A stretch of DNA of 18,268 bases from NCBI GenBank assembly GCA_903910005.1, contig CAIVXW010000103.1:1-18268 (forward strand), in the 5' to 3' direction. The stretch is from an uncultured Methylococcaceae bacterium (GTDB lineage Bacteria > Pseudomonadota > Gammaproteobacteria > Methylococcales > Methylococcaceae). The notes under the pieces were generated by a model. That model was not told where the DNA came from, did no database searches, and worked only from the letters and a program-made list of their open reading frames with translations. Shown piece by piece: positions 6,501-12,571 of the stretch. A program made the position numbers and the translations under genes. Every line of letters begins with the position of its first letter. The stretch's first letter is position 1.

Positions 6501-7312
6501 ATCATACTCCGCGCAAACGCTTCGGCCAGAATTTTCTGCACGACAGTCAGGTGATCCATCGCATCATCCAGGTCGTGGCACCGGCTTCAACCGATCATCT
6601 GGTCGAAATCGGCCCGGGTGAGGGAGCGTTGACCCGTGAACTGCTGCCCCTGTGCCGCCGCCTGGATGCAGTGGAACTGGATCGTGACCTGGTCACACGC
6701 TTGTCCCGCCAGTTTGGCGATGCCGACCACTTTCACCTGCATTCGGCTGACGCCCTGGCGTTTGACTTCGGCGGCCTGCGGGAGGCTGAGCCGTTACGCA
6801 TTGTTGGCAATCTGCCCTACAACATTTCAACTCCGCTGTTGTTCCGGTTGTTTGAACAACTGGACAAGGTCAGGGATTTGCATTTCATGCTGCAACGGGA
6901 AGTGGTCGAGCGTCTTTGCGCCGCCCCGGGCAGCAAGGCGTACGGGCGGCTGACGGTCATGGCGGGCTATTACTGCCGGGCAGAACACCTGTTCGACGTG
7001 GAGCCTGCCAGTTTTTATCCGCCGCCCAGTGTGATGTCCAGCATCGTTCGGCTTGAACCCCACCCGAACCCACCGGTCGCTGTCAGCCACGAGGCTCTGG
7101 GGCGCATCGTGATGGCGGCCTTTGCACAGCGACGCAAGACCCTAAGGAACGCCCTCAGGGATCATCTGGAACCTGCCGCGTTTGAGATTGCCGCCATTGA
7201 TCCGGGACGACGGGCTGAAACCCTGAGTCTGGCAGACTATGCCCGTCTTGTGACAGCCGCGAACGGGCCATCATTTAACTTCAACCCATCAAAAGAGGAC
7301 ACTCATGCCTAA
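6497..7312 (+). CDS. rsmA: 16S rRNA (adenine(1518)-N(6)/adenine(1519)-N(6)) dimethyltransferase
   Basis: RsmA (KsgA) dimethylates two adjacent adenines in helix 45 of 16S rRNA late in 30S assembly, using S-adenosylmethionine. This 271-residue protein has the full family set: RFGQNFL at 8-14, SAM motif I VEIGPGEGALTREL at 36-49, the acidic motif AVELDRDL near 58-65, and catalytic NLPYN at 105-109. The C-terminal helical domain includes AFAQRRKTLRNAL. The ATG lies in an ATGA overlap with the pdxA stop, so the two are translationally coupled, a linkage conserved in many gammaproteobacteria. Downstream, in place of the familiar apaG-apaH, its last 8 nt overlap a hupE-like gene. The protein's own C-terminus (FNFNPSKEDTHA) is encoded over the hupE ribosome site. 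Confidence 0.96.
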   Translation: MNHTPRKRFGQNFLHDSQVIHRIIQVVAPASTDHLVEIGPGEGALTRELLPLCRRLDAVELDRDLVTRLSRQFGDADHFHLHSADALAFDFGGLREAEPLRIVGNLPYNISTPLLFRLFEQLDKVRDLHFMLQREVVERLCAAPGSKAYGRLTVMAGYYCRAEHLFDVEPASFYPPPSVMSSIVRLEPHPNPPVAVSHEALGRIVMAAFAQRRKTLRNALRDHLEPAAFEIAAIDPGRRAETLSLADYARLVTAANGPSFNFNPSKEDTHA

Positions 7313-7892
7313 ACATTTCAGTCAATCGGTCATTCTGGCCGCAGGATTGCTGCTGCCCCTGGCGGCGGCAGCGCACACGGGGACGGGAGCAGTACAGGGA
7401 TTTACTGCCGGGTTACTGCATCCCCTGCTGGGATTTGATCACCTGCTGACCATGCTGGCGGTAGGGGTGTGGGCCGTGTATCTGGGGGGGCGGGCCGCAG
7501 GGTTGCTGCCTCTGTCCTTCATCGGACTGATGACGGTGGGGGCCGGTCTTGGTTTTGGCGGGATTGCGTTGCCCCATGCCGAATCAGGCGTCACCCTGTC
7601 GGTGACGGTGCTGGGCCTGGCCCTTTGGCGCGGCTGGCACCTCCCGGTCTGGCTGGCCGGTACGATGACCGCCGGTTTCGCCGTCTTTCACGGGTATGTT
7701 CATGCCGCCGAAGCCGACACGGTCGGCGGGGAATCCCTGGCCTATCTCCAGGGTTTTCTTTGTACCACCGCCGTGCTGCACGTTATCGGGATGGGACTGG
7801 GGCAACTCACCCGTTCGGTCGCTCCGGGGCGGCAACTGTTTGGTCTGGTATGTACCGGAACCGGACTTTACTGGTTGTTGCAGGCCGCCTGA
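7305..7892 (+). CDS. HupE/UreJ family membrane protein (probable metal permease)
   Basis: This is a 195-residue inner-membrane protein. A cleavable signal (residues 1-23, ending AAAA) precedes His24, followed by about six membrane helices. The family signature HPLLGFDHLL is at 39-48, with further histidines in LPHAE (about 89-93) and in FHGYVHAAE (about 128-136). HupE/UreJ proteins take up or release nickel (or cobalt) for hydrogenase or urease maturation. No hydrogenase or urease gene is visible, so the metal is inference. The ATG at 7305 overlaps the end of rsmA by 8 nt and has AGAGGA upstream, so it is probably translated from the pdxA-rsmA transcript. A hairpin at 7903-7927 follows. Confidence 0.9.
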   Translation: MPKHFSQSVILAAGLLLPLAAAAHTGTGAVQGFTAGLLHPLLGFDHLLTMLAVGVWAVYLGGRAAGLLPLSFIGLMTVGAGLGFGGIALPHAESGVTLSVTVLGLALWRGWHLPVWLAGTMTAGFAVFHGYVHAAEADTVGGESLAYLQGFLCTTAVLHVIGMGLGQLTRSVAPGRQLFGLVCTGTGLYWLLQAA

Positions 7893-7902
7893 ACCGGCAC
7901 CG

Positions 7903-7927
7903 GGCAAGGGCTTACCCGGCCCTTGCC
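7903..7927. terminator. Hairpin between convergent hupE and apbE genes
   Basis: GGCAAGGGC (7903-7911) and GCCCTTGCC (7919-7927) form a perfect 9-bp stem with a 7-nt loop between two convergent genes. Neither strand has a T tract after it, so it is not a canonical intrinsic terminator. It may protect 3' ends or work with Rho. Confidence 0.45.
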
Positions 7928-7942
7928 GTACCACAACCCGGC

Positions 7943-8956
7943 TTATCCCGGTGACTGACTCAGGGCGGTTGTCATCGTTTCCCGCAGATCGGTTCCTTCA
8001 TGGTAGATGAACAGGGCTTTGAGTTTCTCCCGTTCGGCAACCGCCTTGCCATCCACTTCTCCCAGGCATAACAGGGCGGTTGACCAGGCATCGGCCAGGG
8101 TAGGATTTTCATGCAGTACCGTCACCGACAGCAGATTGTGGGTGACCGGATGACCGGTGGCAGGATTGAGGATATGGGAATACACCTTGCCGCCGGATTC
8201 AAAAAAATTGCGGTAGGTTCCCGATGTCATCACCGCCACGCCGTTTTCCTGCTGTAGTTCCATCACCCGCTGTACTTCCCGCTTCAATGGCGTGGGTTTT
8301 TCTATGGCAATCCGCCAGGCTGATCCATCCGCCTTTTTGCCCCTCACTTTCATTTCTCCGCCGATCTCGGCCAGGTAGCGGGTAATGCCAAACCCTTCAA
8401 GGCGATCCGCTACGGCCTGTACGGTATAGCCCTGTCCAATCGAACCCAGATCAATGCGGATGGCCGGATTACGTTTGCCAAGCCGGGGTTGAACCGGGTC
8501 GATTTGTATCTGGTTCATGCCGATGTCGGGAAGTATGCGGGCAATCTCGACCTCTGCCGGAACCCGGTTCTCATGGCGGGCAAATCCCCAGGCCTCGACC
8601 AGTGGCTTGACGGTCAGGTCATAGCACCCGCCGGAGCGTTGGTACACATCGTGGGCCTTGAGCAATACGCCGTGCAGGGCCGGACTCAGGCTGATGTCTG
8701 CGGTTGTGGCATTCCGGTTAAGCCGGGAGATTTCCGAATCTTCCCGCCAGTTGGACATCTGTTCGTCCACCGTGCGAAAGGTATCCTGAATGGCGGCCTT
8801 GAGGGTCGCCAGATCTGGTGCGGTGTCGTCAAGCACCATCCGGATGTGATAGGTGGTGCCCTGTATTTCGCCTTCCAGCAGGGCTTCCTGCGGCGTCTGG
8901 CAGCCGGTCAATCCCGGCAAAACAGACAGGAGTACTAAAAAAACGGGTTTACTCAT
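7943..8956 (-). CDS. apbE: FAD:protein FMN transferase, ApbE-like lipoprotein
   Basis: ApbE attaches FMN covalently to threonine in subunits of Rnf/Nqr-type complexes and other periplasmic flavoproteins. This 337-residue protein has a lipoprotein signal with lipobox LTGC (Cys19). Family blocks follow: GTTYHIRM at 33-40, YDLTVKPLVEAWGF at 112-125, DLGSIGQGYTVQAVADRL at 169-186, YLAEIGGEMKVRG at 194-206, TSGTYRNFFE at 244-253, SHILNPATGHPV at 260-271 and the Mg-ligand region LADAWSTAL at 287-295. In the third block, positions that are usually Lys and Asp (GKGY.VD) are both Gln here (GQGYTVQ). The ATG at 8956 lies 34 nt past the stop of the trypsin-like gene on the same strand, with only a weak ribosome site, so it may depend on that transcript. 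No Rnf/Nqr gene is visible. Confidence 0.92.
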   Translation of the reverse strand: MSKPVFLVLLSVLPGLTGCQTPQEALLEGEIQGTTYHIRMVLDDTAPDLATLKAAIQDTFRTVDEQMSNWREDSEISRLNRNATTADISLSPALHGVLLKAHDVYQRSGGCYDLTVKPLVEAWGFARHENRVPAEVEIARILPDIGMNQIQIDPVQPRLGKRNPAIRIDLGSIGQGYTVQAVADRLEGFGITRYLAEIGGEMKVRGKKADGSAWRIAIEKPTPLKREVQRVMELQQENGVAVMTSGTYRNFFESGGKVYSHILNPATGHPVTHNLLSVTVLHENPTLADAWSTALLCLGEVDGKAVAEREKLKALFIYHEGTDLRETMTTALSQSPG

Positions 8957-8990
8957 GCAAAAAACTCGATGTACGAAGGATTGTACCCGG

Positions 8991-10073
8991 CTATTTTCGG
9001 GCCGATGCGGTGTTTTTTTCCGGTTGCCACACTTCCCTTAACCAACGCTGGAAATCGGCTTCGGTGTCGCGGCCCATTTGCTCCAGATCGTTCCAGTCAG
9101 AACGTCTGTCGCCGTTCAGGTCGCCACAGGAAAAGGCCGGTTGCCAGCACTCGTCAAGATAGGTCTGTACCCGAACCCGCAACTGTTGGCGTTGCCGGGT
9201 TTTGTCGCGGTTGTTCACCACCCCGTTTTGATCCACGTCGGCGGCGGCAAAATAATCCCGGCTCATGGCATCCCGTATGAAATCGACGAATCGGGATAAC
9301 CGGGTGTAAACACCGTAACTGCTGGCGCAACCCTCGCCCCAACTGGTCAGGCCTGCCAGCACCCATTGGCCATTTCGCCGAATCATGAGCGGTCCCCCAC
9401 TGTCACCCCGGCAGGTGTCCTTGCCACCGGCCAGATAACCGGCGCACAGCATGTCGCTCCCGATGGGATTGATCAGCAGCGACTGGGCCTGCTCAAAACC
9501 CTCGTTGCAGGTTGTATTGGATACGATGGGTAATTCTACCTGCTGCAACCGGAACGGAAACAACGGGCTGTCGGTGTCGGCTTTCATGTTGCCCCACCCC
9601 ACTGCCACGGCCCGGCTTCCGGTCAGGGTGGCCGTAGTGTCCACCAGTGCGACGACCGGGGCGTCCTGAACCGGACTATCCAGTTGCAACAAGGCCAGAT
9701 CGCCGGTAAAAAGGTCGGCAACGTAATCGGGATGAACGATGATGCGTCTGACACCCACGCTGGTTCCCCGACCGTGACGCAAATTGGTGGCACCGAAAAA
9801 TACCGCAACGTCAAACGGTTGGGTGGCTTCGACGCAGTGGGCGGCAGTGATGACCCAGTCTGGTGCAATCAGGCTGCCGCCACAAAAGTGGTTATGGTAG
9901 GGGTCGCTGTCGCCGAAGCTGTGTTGCAGGGATACCACCCAGGGCCACCGGGCGGAATCGGCCGGCTTGCCACCGATGATTCGTCCCGACGTGGCACCGG
10001 GCGAAGTGCCGACACCCGCTGATAGAACCACCGCCATCAGCAAACCTGTTAATGTCTTTCGTGTGATTCGCAT
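8991..10073 (-). CDS. Secreted trypsin-like S1A serine protease with dockerin-like C-terminal tail
   Basis: This 360-residue secreted protease has a signal peptide (residues 1 to about 27), a very short propeptide and the activation site GR|IIGG (Arg31/Ile32). The catalytic triad is His79 (TAAHC), Asp125 (GDLALL) and Ser225 (GDSGGP). Asp219 in KDTCRGDSGG sits where trypsin has its pocket aspartate, predicting cleavage after Arg/Lys. Cys64-Cys80 and other Cys pairs match chymotrypsin disulfides. After the protease domain ends near residue 270 come two Ca-loop-like segments: DVDQNGVVNNRD (279-290) and DLNGDRRSDWND (318-329), spaced as in a type I dockerin, though the second lacks the glycine at position 6. 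The ATG at 10073 has GGGGAG 6 nt upstream. apbE follows 34 nt downstream. Targets are unknown; self-activation by its own specificity is plausible. Confidence 0.9.
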   Translation of the reverse strand: MRITRKTLTGLLMAVVLSAGVGTSPGATSGRIIGGKPADSARWPWVVSLQHSFGDSDPYHNHFCGGSLIAPDWVITAAHCVEATQPFDVAVFFGATNLRHGRGTSVGVRRIIVHPDYVADLFTGDLALLQLDSPVQDAPVVALVDTTATLTGSRAVAVGWGNMKADTDSPLFPFRLQQVELPIVSNTTCNEGFEQAQSLLINPIGSDMLCAGYLAGGKDTCRGDSGGPLMIRRNGQWVLAGLTSWGEGCASSYGVYTRLSRFVDFIRDAMSRDYFAAADVDQNGVVNNRDKTRQRQQLRVRVQTYLDECWQPAFSCGDLNGDRRSDWNDLEQMGRDTEADFQRWLREVWQPEKNTASARK

Positions 10074-10168
10074 GTTGATCTCCCCGATTTTGAATCATGC
10101 AGTCATGCCCAAATGACGCGCAAACTGCTACCATAACACACCATGTTTTTTCATTCAGGAGTTCCTGC

Positions 10169-11614
10169 TTGAGTCCGTTATCCGAAATTGATACCCCCAT
10201 GACGCCGACCGAGTTGCGGGCCAGTGCCTCACTGGCCGCCATCTACATGCTGCGCATGATCGGGATGTTCCTGATTCTACCGGTTTTTGCGGTCATGTCG
10301 CGTGATTTGTCCGATGCAACCCCGGCCCTGGTGGGTCTGGCCATCAGTGCGTATGGCCTGACCCAGGCAGTATTCCAGATTCCGTTCGGCTTGTGGTCAG
10401 ACCGCTATGGCCGCAAAAAGCTGATTGCCCTGGGTTTGCTGATCTTCGCCGCTGGCAGTGCGGTAGCGGCGGGGTCGGATTCAATTTACGGCATCATCGC
10501 CGGTCGGGCCCTGCAGGGAGCGGGGGCCGTGGCGGCGGTGGTCATGGCTCTGGCCGCTGACCTGACCCGGGAGGAACACCGCACCAAGGCCATGGCGATG
10601 ATCGGCATCAGCATTGGTATCTCCTTTGCCCTGTCGATGGTCACCGGCCCGGTTCTGACCCGCTGGCTGGGGCTGTCCGGGCTATTCTGGATCATCGCGG
10701 TACTGGCCCTGGTGGCCATCGTGGTACTCTTTACCATCGTCCCCAACCCGGTGGTCAGCCGGTTTCACCGCGATGCCGAGGCTCGTCCCGCCGCATTTGC
10801 CGATGTACTGAAAAATCCTGAACTGTTACGGCTTGATTTCGGCATCTTCTGCCTGCACCTGATCCTCACGGCCACCTTTGTGGTACTGCCAGTACTGTTG
10901 AAGGATCGGTTACTGATGGACACAGCCACCCACTGGCAGGTTTACCTGCCGGTTTTTGTGCTGGCGATGGGCAGCATGGTGCCGTTTGTCATCCTGGCCG
11001 AGAAAAAACGCCGCATGAAAACGGTATTCGTCGCCTTCATCGGCCTGGTGGCTCTGGCAGATGCCGGATTCGCCGGGCTGTCAACCACGTTCTGGGGCCT
11101 GTTCATCCTGCTCTACCTGTTTTTCACCGCCTTCAACCTGCTGGAGGCCACCTTGCCCTCCATGATCTCCAAAATAGCCCCCCCGGATCTGAAAGGCACG
11201 GCAATGGGCATTTATTCCACCGCCCAGTTTCTGGGAGCCTTTGCCGGTGGGGCCGGTGGCGGCTGGCTGCATGGCCGGTTCGGAGCGGAAGCCGTCTTTG
11301 TCTACTGCGCGGGTGTTGCCGCACTCTGGCTGCTGGTGGCAATGGGCATGAAACCACCGCGTCATGTTTCAACCCTGCTGCTCAACACCGGTGTGCTGGA
11401 GCCAGGGCAAGCCCGGCGGCTCGCCGAAGCCCTCCGCACCGTTGCAGGTGTGGCGGAAGCCGTGGTACAGGGCGATGAAGGCGTGGCCTATCTGAAGGTT
11501 GACCGCCACCAACTGGACCGAATCGCGCTGGGGAACGCGTTGACCCTCCCCATAACCCCTGACTCTACAACCCTGACTCCCGAAGGAGAATCCAATGGCC
11601 TCACGAGGTATTAA
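10169..11614 (+). CDS. yajR: MFS transporter with C-terminal YAM domain, YajR-like
   Basis: This inner-membrane transporter of the major facilitator superfamily has 481 codons from the chosen TTG at 10169. That TTG has AGGAG (10157-10161) 7 nt upstream, whereas the ATG at 10199, also in frame, has no ribosome site. About twelve membrane helices are visible. Motif A reads GLWSDRYGRKKL, and AYGLTQAVFQIPFG and GRALQGAGAVAAVVMAL closely follow E. coli YajR. The tail after the last helix (about residues 400-460), LNTGVLEPGQARRLAEALRT and AYLKVDRHQLD, fits the small ferredoxin-like YAM domain of YajR. The natural substrate of YajR is not established. The last 20 nt overlap ssb, and the final codons run through heptamer-like sequence (11546-11580), giving a low-complexity Pro/Thr-rich C-terminus. 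Confidence 0.9.
   Translation: MSPLSEIDTPMTPTELRASASLAAIYMLRMIGMFLILPVFAVMSRDLSDATPALVGLAISAYGLTQAVFQIPFGLWSDRYGRKKLIALGLLIFAAGSAVAAGSDSIYGIIAGRALQGAGAVAAVVMALAADLTREEHRTKAMAMIGISIGISFALSMVTGPVLTRWLGLSGLFWIIAVLALVAIVVLFTIVPNPVVSRFHRDAEARPAAFADVLKNPELLRLDFGIFCLHLILTATFVVLPVLLKDRLLMDTATHWQVYLPVFVLAMGSMVPFVILAEKKRRMKTVFVAFIGLVALADAGFAGLSTTFWGLFILLYLFFTAFNLLEATLPSMISKIAPPDLKGTAMGIYSTAQFLGAFAGGAGGGWLHGRFGAEAVFVYCAGVAALWLLVAMGMKPPRHVSTLLLNTGVLEPGQARRLAEALRTVAGVAEAVVQGDEGVAYLKVDRHQLDRIALGNALTLPITPDSTTLTPEGESNGLTRY
11553..11577. repeat. Degenerate CCCCTAA/CCCCTGA-like units at the yajR-ssb junction
   Basis: TAACCCCTGAC at 11553-11563 is identical to 5470-5480 inside the heptamer array, and CCCTGAC recurs at 11571-11577. 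They lie in the last codons of yajR, just before the ssb ribosome site. The match is short, so a shared origin with the array is only a possibility. Confidence 0.4.
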
Positions 11615-12092
11615 CAAAGTCATTCTGGTCGGCAATCTTGGAGCCGACCCCGAAACCCGCTACATGCCCAGTGGCGAAGCCATCACCAACATCCGCATCG
11701 CCACCAGCGAAACCTGGAAGGACCAGCAAACCGGCCAGCAGCAGGAACGCACCGAATGGCACACGGTGGTGTTTTTCCGCAAACTGGCAGAAATTGCCGG
11801 GCAGTATCTACGCAAAGGCAGCAAGGTTTATGTGGAAGGCAGTTTGCGTACCCGCAAATGGCAGGACAAGAACGGCGTTGATCGTTACAACACCGAAATC
11901 GTGGCCAGTGAAATGCAGATGCTGGACAGTCGCGGAACCGCAGGAGCGGGGGATGCGACGGGCGGGGCTCCTGCCGGTTCACCGCCTCCCATGATGCGTA
12001 CCGAGACCGGTCGCCCCGCTGCCGCAGCATCCCAGTCCATGCCACCGGCTTATGGCGGAGCCGATGATTTTGATGACGATGTACCCTTTTAG
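11595..12092 (+). CDS. ssb: Single-stranded DNA-binding protein
   Basis: SSB coats single-stranded DNA as a tetramer in replication, recombination and repair, and recruits partner enzymes through its acidic tip. This 165-residue protein has the N-terminal OB fold (1 to about 113): MASRGINKVILVGNLGADPE, TNIRIATSE, TEWHTVVFFRKLAEIAGQYL and YVEGSLRTRKWQDKNG. A Gly/Ala/Pro-rich linker (about 115-155) follows, ending in DDFDDDVPF, the conserved C-terminal interaction tip. A good ribosome site (AAGGAG, 11583-11588) precedes the ATG, which overlaps the 3' end of yajR by 20 nt. The MFS-then-ssb order is also found in other gammaproteobacteria such as pseudomonads. Nothing is unusual in the protein. 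Confidence 0.97.
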   Translation: MASRGINKVILVGNLGADPETRYMPSGEAITNIRIATSETWKDQQTGQQQERTEWHTVVFFRKLAEIAGQYLRKGSKVYVEGSLRTRKWQDKNGVDRYNTEIVASEMQMLDSRGTAGAGDATGGAPAGSPPPMMRTETGRPAAAASQSMPPAYGGADDFDDDVPF

Positions 12093-12124
12093 TCATACCG
12101 ACGGGATTTAATTGCCGGAGGCGA

Positions 12125-12130
12125 TATAAT
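12125..12130 (+). promoter_or_regulatory. Possible sigma-70 -10 element downstream of ssb
   Basis: A perfect TATAAT lies at 12125-12130, with a G+C-rich discriminator after it. No good -35 is found 15-18 bp upstream (the region reads ACGGGATT), nor is there an extended -10 TG. Initiation near 12137 would produce a leader that begins with two hairpins and continues into the 72-aa gene. Confidence 0.4.
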
Positions 12131-12140
12131 CGCGCCGCAT

Positions 12141-12180
12141 CCTGATTTCAGGACCCCGGCAACGGCCGGGGTCTGATGTT
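12141..12180 (+). terminator. Two adjacent hairpins after ssb
   Basis: CCTGA-TT-TCAGG (12141-12152) is followed at once by GACCCCGGC-AACG-GCCGGGGTC (12152-12173), a perfect 9-bp G+C-rich stem, then TGATGTTT. The T-richness is weak, so this is at best an imperfect terminator for ssb. It could also be a structured leader if transcription starts at the TATAAT just upstream. Confidence 0.5.
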
Positions 12181-12224
12181 TCACAACCCCTGTATTATTC
12201 CACTTCAACACCAGGTATTTGACG

Positions 12225-12443
12225 ATGTCCAGTTTTTACAGTCCGGAAGCCGATCCGCATGAGGTTCTGATCCAGAGTTTCTCCTCCCTTGCCCAGTGCT
12301 ATCTGGAATTGCTCAAGGACGCCGACCAGATCGAACAATCCCGCGAAGCGGGCAAAACCCTGCGCTACCTGGCCCGCTGCCTGTACGACGCCCCGTATGA
12401 CTTCGGTGATCTGCAGGACATGGACGACGACGAGGAGGTTTGA
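12225..12443 (+). CDS. Small acidic protein of unknown function, 72 aa
   Basis: This is a 72-codon gene starting at the ATG at 12225 with AGGT (12213-12216) 8 nt before it; a TTG two codons earlier is less likely. The protein is soluble and strongly acidic, with a helical middle (LIQSFSSLAQCYLELLKDAD and an Arg-rich helix GKTLRYLARCLYDAP) and the acidic end DMDDDEEV. Two cysteines (about residues 25 and 52) are not in a metal-binding pattern. Codon use and G+C pattern match neighbours, and the surrounding sequence does not suggest a fragment of a larger gene. I do not recognise the family. It sits between ssb and the TonB receptor with gaps of about 130 nt on each side, so it may have its own promoter (12125-12130). 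An inverted repeat CCGCCG/CGGCGG (12444-12468) follows the stop, without a T tract. Confidence 0.7.
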   Translation: MSSFYSPEADPHEVLIQSFSSLAQCYLELLKDADQIEQSREAGKTLRYLARCLYDAPYDFGDLQDMDDDEEV

Positions 12444-12571
12444 CCGCCGTCTGACATTGGGTCGGCGGCATCCGAAAGACCTGATACCGTCGGCCCAGGG
12501 ATCAATTTTGTTTGGCAGACAGGAACTGCCCTGCGGTCTTCCCCTGACTTCATTCCTGTTTGTTGCGTCGC

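Noticed and set aside
7903..7927. Canonical intrinsic terminator after hupE
   Set aside because: The stem is perfect, but neither strand has a T tract after it, so it is listed only as a hairpin with reduced confidence.
12444..12571. Cobalamin riboswitch before the TonB receptor
   Set aside because: The 128-nt gap is too short and lacks the conserved B12-box type sequence (GCCACTG) and the GGGAA/GGTGAAA-like core.
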